Shown piece after piece: positions 29,864-42,682 of a stretch of 64,000 nucleotides of DNA (within the stretch, counting starts at the first letter, position 1; each line of letters opens with the position of its first letter). The translations under genes and the position numbers were made by a program. Source of the stretch: Clostridium manihotivorum (GTDB lineage Bacteria; Bacillota; Clostridia; Clostridiales; Clostridiaceae). The DNA is taken from positions 5,845,776 through 5,909,775 of the forward strand of contig NZ_CP025746.1 in the NCBI RefSeq assembly GCF_004015185.1. The letters are read 5' to 3'. The notes below the pieces were generated by a model that did not search any database, was not told the origin of the DNA, and worked only from the letters and a program-made list of their open reading frames with translations.

Positions 29864-30556
29864 TTATAATATCACTTGAACTTCTTTTTTTAAAGTAATG
29901 CTGTCCTTAGTCACCTCAGAGCAATATGCAAAAACATCAACTCCATTATTTGACGCATATCTTAACGCTGCTCCAAATTCAGGATCTGTTTCATCATGAG
30001 GTGTAAAAGCCTTTATATCATCGATTTGAATAAGAAAAATAACGCCCGCACCTTTTCCTTGCTTTTTTGCCTCTACAAGCTCCAACAGATGTTTCCTACC
30101 TCTTTCTGTAGGTGCATCTGGAAAGCTAGCAATTCCATTACTCTCTAGCGTTACCCCTTTGACTTCAAGATAGTACTCATTTTCCTGTTCGTCACTTAAC
30201 TTAAAATCAAATCGACTGTTTCCGAAGGTCTTTTCTCTCATTATTTTAGTATATCTTATTAGTGACGGTATTTTTCTATTGATTAAAGCTTCTTCAACCA
30301 CCTTATTAGGTATATGTGAATCTATACTTATAAGCTTATCTCCTTTGTATGCTGAAATCAAATCATACTTGGTTTTTCTTCCAGGTGCATCTTCCTTCCT
30401 AAGTATAACAGTAGTTCCTGGTATCAAAATCTCTTTGCATCTTCCTGTATTAGGGACATGAACCATCATTTCCTCGTTGTCTAATAATATATATCCTTGG
30501 AATCTATTTGGTCTCCTAATAAAAGTTGCTTCTAAAACAGGTTTAATTATCTTCAT
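29864..30556 (-). CDS. sfsA: SfsA family protein (DNA/RNA-associated nuclease-like)
   Basis: The start is ATG at 30554-30556, with AAAGGAG 5 nt upstream; an outer ATG to 30571 overlaps that site. The product is 230 aa. It matches SfsA throughout: FIRRPNRFQGYI (OB-like N terminus), HVPNTGRCKEILIPG, FDFKLSDEQ, EVKGVTLESNGIASFPDAPT and the C-terminal ALRYASNNGVDVFAY. The EVKG and FDFKL motifs resemble a PD-(D/E)XK nuclease core. SfsA was named for stimulation of sugar fermentation in E. coli; its biochemical role is unsettled. Its upstream region contains the DnaA-box cluster. Confidence 0.93.
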   Translation of the reverse strand: MKIIKPVLEATFIRRPNRFQGYILLDNEEMMVHVPNTGRCKEILIPGTTVILRKEDAPGRKTKYDLISAYKGDKLISIDSHIPNKVVEEALINRKIPSLIRYTKIMREKTFGNSRFDFKLSDEQENEYYLEVKGVTLESNGIASFPDAPTERGRKHLLELVEAKKQGKGAGVIFLIQIDDIKAFTPHDETDPEFGAALRYASNNGVDVFAYCSEVTKDSITLKKEVQVIL

Positions 30557-30583
30557 ATGAACTCCTTTCAAGCTTATTAGAAG

Positions 30584-30900
30584 TTATCCACATTATCAAC
30601 ACACATTGTCCACAGGGTTTGTTTGTAAGTCTAATAACAAAACATCAAAAAAGTATTCTTTGATGTTTTTATTTGTTTTATGTAGTTTACTGTAGATAAA
30701 TATAATATTTTGTTATACGTTAATTGCTATTATTGAGTATACTAAAGACTAATTTACAATGCAACTCATCTATCACCCTAATAATTTATAGAAAAACTAA
30801 TTAATTCTTCGATAGTTATGCACATTTGTCCACACTTATTCACAGCATTGTGCATAAAACTGTGGACAACTGTTAATTTTTCTTAATATTTTGTGCATAA
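30584..30900. promoter_or_regulatory. Cluster of eight DnaA-box-like 9-mers
   Basis: Plus orientation: TTATCCACA (30584), TTGTCCACA (30606), TTATGCACA (30816), TTGTCCACA (30826), TTATTCACA (30836). Minus orientation: TTATGCACA (30849 and 30892) and TTGTCCACA (30861). The first is a perfect consensus; the others differ by one or two bases. Three boxes are spaced exactly 10 bp apart. The stretch between is AT-rich and carries a terminator-like hairpin (30641-30671). It lies directly upstream of sfsA. Confidence 0.7.
30641..30671 (+). terminator. Terminator-like hairpin within the DnaA-box region
   Basis: AACATCAAA pairs with TTTGATGTT around about ten bases, followed by TTTATTTG on the plus strand. 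No plus-strand gene feeds it, so its role is uncertain. Confidence 0.5.
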
Positions 30901-30960
30901 GTTATAAATCTACACAAAGTGCCAAAGAATAAAAATCTACTGATGAATAACAAAAATAAG

Positions 30961-32863
30961 GGGGCTGTCGCATTAGCGGTTAAAAACCGCTGATGCTCAG
31001 CCCTAATTTTCTAAAAATTTGTAAGAATTACAACTATATTTTAGAATGTTTTTTCTGAAATTCTAAAAAATTGCGCACTTTAATAAGCCTTTTCTATTAA
31101 GGCTATTTTTAAACAATTAGTTTTTAAAAGTTTAAATTTATGCACTGTTTTTTAATGAAAATAGGTGTTTTCCAGTTCTCTCTGATTGGATTTTATTATG
31201 TAGTTTGTTTACATTATGTGCCATTGCTAAAGAATACTTTCGGCCCAAACATTCTGTTTGCCCTTCGAGAGATATCTTCGGAAGCCCATATCTTGTTTTA
31301 TCTCTGCAAAAGAACCTTCAGCTTGAATACTTCGGTTCATTCTAAGTTGGCAGCCTTCTTCACTTACAACTCTTTCTAAATCTTTTTTTCTAAGCTTATT
31401 AAACAACTTTGAGGTTTCAAGATTTTTAGCTCTTTCTTCCAAAGGTGTCTTGCTGTTATTTCCTTTTATACATTTGCTTTTGTAAGAACAAGAACTGCAA
31501 TCTTCGCAAGTATATACTGTTTTTTCGCTTATGTATCCGGTTTTACTCTTTCTTTTTATAGTCTTACTAAATATTAACTTTTTATTATTCTTGCAGATAT
31601 AGTAATCTCCAATTTCATCATAGTCCATATTATCAATTCTACTAATATCCCTTTGGTATTTCCTTGTTTTAGATATCTCATAGTTTGCTGGTTTAATGAA
31701 AGAGAGTTGTCCATTTTCTTCAATAAATAAATAGTTCTCTTCGCTTTCATAGCCAGCGTCAGCAACTATTTTTAGATATTTAAAACTTAGAGATTCTTCC
31801 ATGCTCTTAAGAAATGGAATAAGTGTAGGGGTATCCGTTGGCTGATCGCATACGGTGAGCCATACAATATATTCCGAATCAACACCGTGTTGGACATTGT
31901 ATCCAGCTTTTAACTGACCATTTCCCATAGCGTCTTCTTTCATTCTCATAAATGTTGAATCATTATCTGTTTTTGAATAACTATTACGGTTACCGCAAAT
32001 GTGCAACTTTTGCGTGTATTCTTTTAACTTGTCAAGATACTCTTCAAGAGTTTCAATAGATCGCTGTAATGGCATTTTTCTTTTCCCTGATCCATGCACA
32101 AATTCAATATTTCTCTCATATTTCAGAGCGTAAAGCTTTTTTCGCAACTTTTTATATGTTTCATCTTCACTTTGTCATTGTATATTATCTTAATTCCGTA
32201 TAGTTCCTCACAGTTAGCTACTAAATCAGCCAATTTAACAAGAAGCTTTTCTAAATTCTTTGTAACTGCCTTTTTCCAAACAAAAGTATATTTATTAGCA
32301 CAAGCCTCAATTTTAGTACCATCAATGAATATAGCATCTCCAGATATTTCTCCTGTAGCACGAAGACATTCTGTCATTTCAGCTAAGATTCTTTCTGCAC
32401 ATGGCGCAAAGTGTAAGCTTCTAAATCTAGCAAATGTTGAATGATCAGGTATTGGTGAATTTTCAAGAAGATACATGAAGTTAATATCACGTCGGCAATA
32501 TTTTTCCATATCCCGTGAAGAATAGATATGGTTCATGTAAGAATAGAGTACAATCTTCAGCATCTGTCGTGGCGTAGCTTGATTTTCCCTAATTCGGGAA
32601 TAAGTCGAATATAAATCTGTTAAATCCATCTCCTCTACAAATTGACTTAGCAAACGCACCGAATCATTAACTGAGACCATATAATCAATATTAAATGGAA
32701 GTTTTAATTGATAACTTCCTTTATTTAAAGTATAATCTTTATGTAAATTAATATGTTTGGTCATATATTAATTTTACAATAAATCCAGCACTCTTGTGAA
32801 TGCTGGATTTATTTTTTATGCAAAAAACGGAGCTGTGCACTAATTAATTAGTGCGACAGCCCC
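30961..32863 (-). mobile_element. IS1182-family insertion sequence, copy 1
   Basis: Terminal inverted repeats GGGGCTGTCGCA (30961-30972) and its complement (32852-32863) enclose a transposase region on the minus strand. Length 1,903 bp. A subterminal hairpin (GCGGTTAAAAACCGC) lies at the left end. There is no direct target duplication. Flanks are inverted copies (ATAAG outside left, CTTAT outside right). A near-identical 1,901-bp copy is at 48609-50509. Confidence 0.92.
31138..32764 (-). pseudogene. IS1182-family transposase, frameshifted (copy 1)
   Basis: The coding region is split. An N-terminal frame (32764-32123, 213 aa) has the typical IS5/IS1182 N-terminal domain (YSRIRENQATPRQMLK, MEKYCRRDINFMYLL) and part of the DDE region (DAIFIDGTKIEA). 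The C-terminal frame (32147-31227, 306 aa) holds VADAGYESEENYLF, the Cys cluster CEDCSSCSYKSKC and the end RYLSKGKQNVWAESIL. The break is a 5-A run where 6 would restore frame. A second 1-base loss near 31229 cuts off a tail that is present in copy 2. Both lesions are in homopolymers. Sequencing error, true decay or slippage are all possible. Confidence 0.8.
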
Positions 32864-32916
32864 CTTATATATTAGTTTACGAGAATAAATTCTCCATTAC
32901 GTTCTACACATATATA

Positions 32917-32947
32917 AACTCGATTAACTCCGGAAGTAAATCGAGTT
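32917..32947 (-). terminator. Hairpin at the end of the rRNA operon
   Basis: AACTCGATT (32917-32925) pairs with AATCGAGTT (32939-32947), just after tRNA-Glu. No strong T run follows (TATATATG). It may be a terminator or a processing stem. Confidence 0.55.
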
Positions 32948-32957
32948 ATATAGGTTA

Positions 32958-33032
32958 TGGTGACTCCTAGGGGAATCGAACCCCTGTTACCACCGTGAAA
33001 GGGTGGTGTCTTGACCGCTTGACCAAGGAGCC
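32958..33032 (-). tRNA. tRNA-Glu (anticodon TTC)
   Basis: The minus strand folds as a full cloverleaf. Acceptor GGCTCCT pairs with AGGAGTC, the anticodon stem-loop is CACCC-TTTCACG-GTG with TTC as anticodon, and the T arm is CAGGGGTTCGATTCCCCTA-type. CCA is encoded. It is the last gene of the rRNA operon, 6 nt after 5S. Confidence 0.95.
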
Positions 33033-33038
33033 TTATGA

Positions 33039-33156
33039 ACCTAGCGACCACTTACTCTCCCACACAGTCGCCCATGCAGTACCATCAGCCGTCTAAGTCT
33101 TAACCTTCGTGTTCGGTATGGGTACGGGTGTAACCCTTAGACGCATCATCACTAGA
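33039..33156 (-). rRNA. 5S ribosomal RNA
   Basis: Minus-strand sequence has the conserved CCCATACCGAACACGAAGG region and GATGGTACTGC. The ends CTAGTGA and TCGCTAG pair. Length about 118 nt. Ends are approximate. Confidence 0.93.
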
Positions 33157-33210
33157 TATTGAAAGATTATTCTTTCAAAATTGCACTTAAGTTAACTTTG
33201 TAATATTGTT

Positions 33211-36115
<2,905 letters not shown>

Positions 36116-36692
36116 ATCTTTTGAAATTGCTATAAACTTCGCATTACTTCGTCATCTTCCTCACTGCGGTGCTCATTTAGCTTAGTAAACTCCGCTCCTC
36201 GTTCGTCGATTCCTCGTCCTGCTCGTTTCTATCAATTTCGTCGAATTGCTTTTAAACAATTCTACTTTAGTGTCATTATAACCGGCGCATTATTTCGTCA
36301 CCTTCCTCACTACGCTGCTCACTTACCTGAAGTAAGCTCCGCGGCTCGTTCGTCGGTTCCTCGTACTGCTTGGTTCTAATGCCACTCCAATTTGCTTCGC
36401 AAATTTTGCGTCTGACTTATATATGTACTGTTCGCACTTGTGCGTTTGTACTATATAGATTAACCGCATATTTTGCATTTGAACAAACCGGATACTGACT
36501 TCAATACTAGCGTGCATTGTTTAGTCAGTAGTTATATTACAAAGAATTAGTAAATATCTTTACTTTAACTTATGTGCAATTTTCAAAGAACAATCTGAGA
36601 TACTTGGTATCTCAAAATTAAACAGAGTAAATAACAACCAGAATTCGTGTATATTAAGTCTGAAATGCATCAGTACTTAATAATTTCTCCAT
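36116..36692 (-). other. 16S-23S internal spacer without tRNA, containing a duplicated segment
   Basis: No tRNA fold is visible. Two similar segments of about 92 bp (36140-36230 and 36286-36377) stand 146 bp apart, both containing TTCGTCA, CTTCCTCACT, GCTC and GTTCGTCG. Nearer the 16S end is a small hairpin (GTTCGCACTTGTGCG region near 36430). Confidence 0.75.
36140..36377. repeat. Two-copy repeat in the rRNA spacer
   Basis: Copy A (36140-36230) and copy B (36286-36377) share most bases, with the order CGCATTA-TTCGTCA-CTTCCTCACT-GCTCA-GTAA-CTCCGC-CTCGTTCGTCG-TTCCTCGT-CTGCT. They are more GC-rich than the rest of the spacer. They may be RNase-processed stems or a duplicated processing signal (inference). 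Confidence 0.65.
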
Positions 36693-38214
<1,522 letters not shown>

Positions 38215-38357
38215 AAAGTTTAATCATAGCTTACTTACTTAGTAAGTCTTTTTTCAAAAGAATTGCTGGTTTAAGTCTAGTTTTAGACTTTGTTTATTTT
38301 ACTCTGTTTAATTTTCAAAGACCAAGTTTGTTATGCTGCATTTCTGACAGCTCATTT

Positions 38358-38386
38358 ATCTTACCACCGTAAGATTTCTTTGTCAA
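38358..38386 (-). promoter_or_regulatory. Promoter of the rRNA operon
   Basis: Minus strand: TTGACA (plus 38381-38386), 17-nt spacer, TAAGAT (plus 38358-38363), about 145 nt before 16S. An inverted repeat ATCTTAC/GTAAGAT spans the spacer and -10. A second, weaker promoter may lie near plus 38475-38510. Confidence 0.8.
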
Positions 38387-38660
38387 CACATTTTTTTGAA
38401 TTAGTTTAATTTATTTAAAAAACTTAATTCAATTCTTGTGTTTGTCCTCTCAACTCTGTCGTAAGGACGAGTTTTATAATATCATGTGTATTAATATAGC
38501 TAAACATCATATTTCTCTATTTCTTGAATTTAATCACCTTGTTCTTTAATTTCCTGTTATTTAATAGATAATCACCATATTGATACACTAGGCTGTGTTT
38601 ATATTATCTTCAAGGAAATTTATCCAATTCTTAAGATTTTCTTAAACATTGTTCAGTACC

Positions 38661-38689
38661 TTGCATTATTTAATACTGATTTATATACT
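38661..38689 (+). promoter_or_regulatory. Likely promoter of the padR operon
   Basis: TTGCAT (38661-38666), 17-nt spacer, TATACT (38684-38689). It lies 280 nt before padR, with R2 copy d between, so the element would be in the 5' leader. Confidence 0.45.
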
Positions 38690-38766
38690 ATAGATATGAG
38701 ATGAATTAACCATTAATCAGTAACCATTGGAGGTAGTAATTATAACTCTAAATTTTTCATTAAATA

Positions 38767-38898
38767 TAGGCTATGTTTAATGATATTGTTGAAATTAAGT
38801 GATTAAGAAGGAGATTCTATATCAATCCTTTGCGTAAGCTCATCTAAGCATCGTATGACTGGCCACTTAATTTCAACACAGTACTTTAGCAGAGCCTA
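38767..38898. repeat. R2 palindromic repeat, complete copy d
   Basis: This is the fullest copy. Left TAGGCT and GTTGAAATTAAGTGATTAA pair with right GGCCACTTAATTTCAAC and AGCCTA. TA dinucleotides border both ends. There is no open frame, so it is MITE-like. Confidence 0.75.
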
Positions 38899-38971
38899 AA
38901 TATAAAGATATTTTACCTGTGTAATAAAATAAGTATATTTTTTTCTTAATTTAAATTAATAAAGAGGTGAT

Positions 38972-39298
38972 ATGGTGAATATTCAATTAAAGAAAGGTGT
39001 TTTAGAACTTTGTGTACTTTCTGTATTGTCTAGGAAGGATTGTTATGGATATGAACTAGTAAATGAAATCTCTAAAAATATTCAAATATCAGATGGGACT
39101 ATATATCCAATACTAAGAAGACTTACAGAAGAAGGCTACTTTACAACCTACCTACAAGAGTCTCAAGAAGGTCCACCTAGAAAATACTACAGATTAACAG
39201 AACTAGGATACAAAACAAAACTAGAATTAGAAAATGAATGGTTTAGCTTTTCAAAGAATGTTAATACAATAATTAAGGGGGAAAGTCCTGATGAATAA
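38972..39298 (+). CDS. PadR family transcriptional regulator
   Basis: The 108-aa winged-helix protein has the PadR pattern: [20 protein letters not shown], then [24 protein letters not shown] (recognition helix and wing) and [19 protein letters not shown] lies 2-8 nt before the ATG at 38972. It overlaps the next gene by 8 bases. PadR genes beside DUF1700/DUF4097 genes are usually local repressors, so it probably controls its own operon. Confidence 0.92.
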   Translation: MVNIQLKKGVLELCVLSVLSRKDCYGYELVNEISKNIQISDGTIYPILRRLTEEGYFTTYLQESQEGPPRKYYRLTELGYKTKLELENEWFSFSKNVNTIIKGESPDE

Positions 39299-39896
39299 GC
39301 ATCAATTTCTAAATATAATCTCTAATGGCCTACTTGATTTCCCTGAAAAGGAAAGAAAAGATATTATCTATGATTATGAAGAACATTTTGATGTTGGTTT
39401 AGCCCAAGGAAAATCAGAAGAAGATATAATACTAGAACTAGGCGATCCACATACAATTGTAAATCAATATAGAAAAGAAAATAATCTTATATATGATAAT
39501 ACACCTATAATCAACAATAGCATAAATAATGGTAGCGATAACGGCAATAGTAAAGTATTCGCAATAATTCTAATTATATTACTTCTATTATTTAGTCCTG
39601 GAATATTCGGGATAGTTATAGGTATACTAGGGGCAATGATTGGTCTTATAGGCGGAACTTTTGCCATAGGCGTAGCTGGTCTTGCTATAACACTAGGAAC
39701 AACTGTAGGATCTGTTTTTGGATTAATTTCAATTCCTAGTGGTTGGTCAGCAGTACCAGGAACAGCTTCTCTATTAATAGGAATCGGTACTTTAGCCTTA
39801 GGTATACTAAGTACCATAGGAAGCTTCTATTTGATAAGAGCGTTTATTCTTCTAATAATAAAATTTGTTAAATGGATTATATCTGTTTTTAGATAG
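39291..39896 (+). CDS. DUF1700 (HAAS domain) membrane protein
   Basis: The 201-aa protein begins with the HAAS pattern ([20 protein letters not shown] and [12 protein letters not shown], residues about 12-60). A polar linker follows, then four or so hydrophobic helices (about 85-200). This matches DUF1700 membrane proteins linked to PadR regulators. It may sense or anchor envelope stress factors; role unknown. Its start overlaps padR. Confidence 0.85.
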   Translation: MNKHQFLNIISNGLLDFPEKERKDIIYDYEEHFDVGLAQGKSEEDIILELGDPHTIVNQYRKENNLIYDNTPIINNSINNGSDNGNSKVFAIILIILLLLFSPGIFGIVIGILGAMIGLIGGTFAIGVAGLAITLGTTVGSVFGLISIPSGWSAVPGTASLLIGIGTLALGILSTIGSFYLIRAFILLIIKFVKWIISVFR

Positions 39897-39908
39897 AGGT
39901 GAGATAAT

Positions 39909-40928
39909 ATGAAAAATAATTTTATGAAAAGACTTTGTTTAATTCTAGCAGCCATAGTATTAATATGTTATGGAGCTGCGGCCATAATATTGAAGGTGTC
40001 AAATTTTAATATTCTTAATGTAATAAATGATACTAATTCATTTATAAATAATAATCATGTTGTTGAAAGACACTCTAATACAGTTCAATTCAATGATAAC
40101 AATAGTAGTTCATCATCTTCTAATAATAAAGGTGATTACAACTTAAATGACGAGGTTAACAAATCTTTATCTGGGATAAATAATATAAATCTATCTTTTG
40201 TAAGCAGTGATTTAGCATTCCATGATTATGATAAAAATGAAATAAAAGTAGTCTTAACTGGTAACTTGAAGACTAGCTTTGCAACAACTGCTCCCAAACT
40301 TGAAAGTTCAACAGATGGAGATACGGTAAATGTTTCACTTGAAAATAAGTCCTTTCTCGGTATAGGAAGTTACTCATTAAACTCAAAGATAGATATCTAC
40401 ATGCCAAAAGATTATTCAAAAAACTTGTCACTTGGCACTGTTTCCTCAGAAATCAATATATCGGATAAACAACTTAATAACCTAAAGTTAAACTCAACTT
40501 CTGGGAGTATAAAACTGTCAAATATTAAGGTGGATTCTCTCAATGCTAAAACAGTTTCTGGAGATATAACTGGTTCAAATGTTATAACAAATAAAACTGA
40601 AACTGAAACAGTATCCGGAAAAGTATTGTTAGATAAGTTTGAAGGGTCATCTAGTTCCTCTTCAGTATCTGGAGATATATCATTCAATTATCAAAGTGTC
40701 ATAGGTGATATCAGTGCCCACTCTACTTCTGGGGATATTATTTTAAAGCTACCCAAGGATTGCTCTTTCAACTTAGATGCATCATCTACTTCAGGAGATA
40801 TGAGCACTAAGTTTTCTCTTGAAAATAGTTCTTCTGGCAAAAGAAGCTTAAGTGGAACCTACGGTAATGGCAATAATAAATTATCACTTCATACAACCTC
40901 TGGAGATATAAGTGTAGATAAGAATTAA
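39909..40928 (+). CDS. DUF4097 family envelope protein
   Basis: The 339-aa protein has one N-terminal helix (about 8-28), a Ser/Asn-rich linker and a repeating beta-strand domain (about 85-339). The TSGDI or VSGDI motif recurs, as is typical of DUF4097 (LiaG/YvlB-like) beta-helix proteins. Most of it should lie outside the membrane. GAGGTGAGATAAT precedes the ATG. It is the last gene of the operon; the R1 hairpin 43 nt downstream is its terminator. Confidence 0.87.
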   Translation: MKNNFMKRLCLILAAIVLICYGAAAIILKVSNFNILNVINDTNSFINNNHVVERHSNTVQFNDNNSSSSSSNNKGDYNLNDEVNKSLSGINNINLSFVSSDLAFHDYDKNEIKVVLTGNLKTSFATTAPKLESSTDGDTVNVSLENKSFLGIGSYSLNSKIDIYMPKDYSKNLSLGTVSSEINISDKQLNNLKLNSTSGSIKLSNIKVDSLNAKTVSGDITGSNVITNKTETETVSGKVLLDKFEGSSSSSSVSGDISFNYQSVIGDISAHSTSGDIILKLPKDCSFNLDASSTSGDMSTKFSLENSSSGKRSLSGTYGNGNNKLSLHTTSGDISVDKN

Positions 40929-40962
40929 AAAATATATTAGTTTTATATTAATATGGTCTTAA

Positions 40963-41151
40963 CAATAAAAAGTTCGCTGAAGCTTCTTCAGCGAACTTTT
41001 TTTGCGCATATGACTTTCCAAATATATATGTGAAAAATCTGGCAGACTGTATAATTTCTTTTTTATTCTTTCTCCTATTACATGCATTTAAACCATCCAA
41101 TTATTTTTGCCAACAGCTTTATCTAATAAAATAATTTCCTAAGTAATAAAA
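40963..41151. repeat. R1 dispersed repeat, copy e
   Basis: AATAAAAAG, a strong hairpin, T7, GCGCATATGACTTTCC, ATATGTGAAAAATCTGGCAG and the end TTTCCTAAGTAATAAAA keep the R1 order. Its hairpin is the longest of all copies. Confidence 0.75.
40971..41004 (+). terminator. Terminator of the padR operon, supplied by R1
   Basis: A 12-bp stem (40971-40982 with 40986-40997, AGTTCGCTGAAG) has a 3-nt loop and is followed by T7. Confidence 0.85.
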
Positions 41152-41231
41152 TAATTTTTAGTATAGAATTACTTTTTTGAAGAAAAATAATAAAAAGTCG
41201 TTAAAAAATATATGGATTTTTTCTATAACTC

Positions 41232-41249
41232 TTGTTAAAATATAGACAA
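41232..41249 (+). promoter_or_regulatory. Rex-like operator before the NADH oxidase gene
   Basis: TTGTTAAAATATAGACAA matches TTGTTAANNNNTTAACAA at 12 of 14 defined positions. Rex responds to the NADH/NAD+ ratio, which fits an NADH oxidase target. Confidence 0.5.
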
Positions 41250-41251
41250 GC

Positions 41252-41265
41252 GATAATTGTTATTC
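41252..41265 (+). promoter_or_regulatory. PerR/Fur-like operator candidate
   Basis: GATAATTGTTATTC is a partial palindrome like the PerR box (TTATAATNATTATAA). The match is incomplete. Confidence 0.3.
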
Positions 41266-41306
41266 GTAAATAATTTATATTAATTATATTTTTGGAGGTA
41301 AAGATT

Positions 41307-42635
41307 ATGAAGGTGGCAGTAATAGGTTGTACCCATGCAGGTACTGCAGCGATAGTAAATACAGCAAAACTATATCCAGATGCAGAAATTACAGTATATG
41401 AGAGAAATAATAATATTTCATTCCTTTCCTGTGGTATTGCATTATACGTTGGTGGAGTGGTTAAGGATCCTCAAGGATTGTTCTACAGCTCTCCTGAAGC
41501 ACTAGCAGAGCTAGGTGTAAAAACTAAGATGTCTCACGATGTATTAGATATAGATTTTGATGCAAAAAAACTTAAAGTTAAAGATTTAAATTCAAATGAA
41601 GAATTCGAAGATACTTTTGATAAGCTAATCATAACTTCTGGGTCATGGCCTATAGTGCCTAAGATAGAAGGAATAGATTTAGATAATATACTTCTTTCAA
41701 AGAACTTTTATCATTCAAATACAATTATTGAAAAAGCAAAAGAAGCAAATAAAATTGTTGTTGTAGGAGCTGGCTATATCGGTGTTGAATTAGTAGAAGC
41801 TTTCCAAGCTAATGGTAAAGAAGTTACTTTAATAGATAGCGTAGATAGAATACTAAGCAAATATCTAGACAAAGAATTTACAGACACTGCAGAAATGGCT
41901 TTTGCTAATAGAGGTGTTAAGCTAGCTTTAGGTGAAACTGTAAATAAGTTTGAAGGTAACGATGGAAAGGTTACTAAAGTAGTAACCAATAAAGGTGAAT
42001 ATGAAGCTGATCTTGTAATATTATGTATTGGCTTTAGACCAAGCACTGACCTATTTAAAGGTAAGTTAGATATGCTACCAAACGGAGCAATACTTGTAGA
42101 TGAATATATGAGAACAAGTAAAGAAGACGTATTTGCAGCTGGAGATTGCTGTTCAGTAATTTACAATCCAACAGGTAAAAGAGAATATATCCCTCTTGCT
42201 ACAAATGCAGTTAGAATGGGTACTCTAATAGGAAGAAATCTTGTTAAGCCAACCACTAAATACATGGGTACTCAAGCTACTTCAGGAATTAAAATATATG
42301 AATATAACATTGCTGCAACAGGTCTTACAGAAGACTCTGCCAAAGCTGCAGGCTTCAATGTTAAGTCAGTATCCGTTACTGATAACTATAGACCAGAATT
42401 CATGCCGACTTTTGATTCAGCTACAATAAAAGTTGTATATGATGCTGATTCTGAAGTTATTCTTGGTGCTCAACTTATATCCAAGACAGACTTAACTCAG
42501 ATGATGAATACAATGTCTGTGGTTATCCAAAACAAAATGACAATAGATGAACTTGCTTTTGTGGACTTCTTCTTCCAACCTCATTTTAATAAACCTTGGA
42601 GTTTATTAAATGTAGTTGCTTTAAGCGCTAAATAG
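41307..42635 (+). CDS. NADH oxidase / CoA-disulfide reductase family flavoprotein
   Basis: The start is ATG at 41307, with GGAGG 8 nt upstream; an outer TTG at 41292 overlaps the ribosome site. The 442-aa protein has the FAD-binding N terminus VAVIGCTHAG, the single redox Cys42 in SFLSCGIALYVGG, NAD-binding VVGAGYIGVEL near 150 and the second FAD motif VFAAGDCCSV near 275. The C-terminal dimer domain follows. A single active Cys42 marks the H2O-forming NADH oxidase and CoA-disulfide reductase group; which reaction applies is not settled. It is monocistronic, with a shared terminator downstream. Confidence 0.92.
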   Translation: MKVAVIGCTHAGTAAIVNTAKLYPDAEITVYERNNNISFLSCGIALYVGGVVKDPQGLFYSSPEALAELGVKTKMSHDVLDIDFDAKKLKVKDLNSNEEFEDTFDKLIITSGSWPIVPKIEGIDLDNILLSKNFYHSNTIIEKAKEANKIVVVGAGYIGVELVEAFQANGKEVTLIDSVDRILSKYLDKEFTDTAEMAFANRGVKLALGETVNKFEGNDGKVTKVVTNKGEYEADLVILCIGFRPSTDLFKGKLDMLPNGAILVDEYMRTSKEDVFAAGDCCSVIYNPTGKREYIPLATNAVRMGTLIGRNLVKPTTKYMGTQATSGIKIYEYNIAATGLTEDSAKAAGFNVKSVSVTDNYRPEFMPTFDSATIKVVYDADSEVILGAQLISKTDLTQMMNTMSVVIQNKMTIDELAFVDFFFQPHFNKPWSLLNVVALSAK

Positions 42636-42644
42636 GATGAGAAA

Positions 42645-42680
42645 AAAATAGGTACCTCTTACATAGAGGCACCTATTTTT
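42645..42680. terminator. Bidirectional terminator between nox-like and subtilase 1 genes
   Basis: AAAATAGGTACCTCT (42645-42659) pairs with AGAGGCACCTATTTT (42665-42679), with one mismatch and a 5-nt loop. A and T runs flank both sides, between convergent genes. Confidence 0.85.
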
Positions 42681-42682
42681 TA

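Larger units (their letters stand above)
38215..38971. other. Divergent region: rRNA leader and padR upstream region
   Basis: It holds the rRNA promoter, a plus-strand promoter (38661-38689) and R2 copy d (38767-38898). No protein gene is seen. Confidence 0.6.
40929..41306. other. Gene-free region: R1 copy e and NADH oxidase control region
   Basis: R1 copy e takes 40963-41151. A Rex-like site and a PerR/Fur-like site follow at 41232-41265. Nothing else is recognised. Confidence 0.6.

Noticed and set aside
30584-30900. DnaA-box cluster read as the chromosomal origin
   Set aside because: No dnaA, dnaN or rpmH is nearby, and the minus-strand rRNA operon to the right would be transcribed head-on to forks leaving this point. 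A regulatory or titration cluster fits better.
31138-32764. Programmed ribosomal frameshift in the IS1182 transposase
   Set aside because: The junction has an A run, but the two copies are broken at different positions and in opposite directions, and copy 1 has a further break. IS1182 transposases are normally one frame.
36116-36692. tRNA genes in the 16S-23S spacer
   Set aside because: I looked for tRNA-Ile and tRNA-Ala folds on the minus strand and found no T-arm or anticodon stem.
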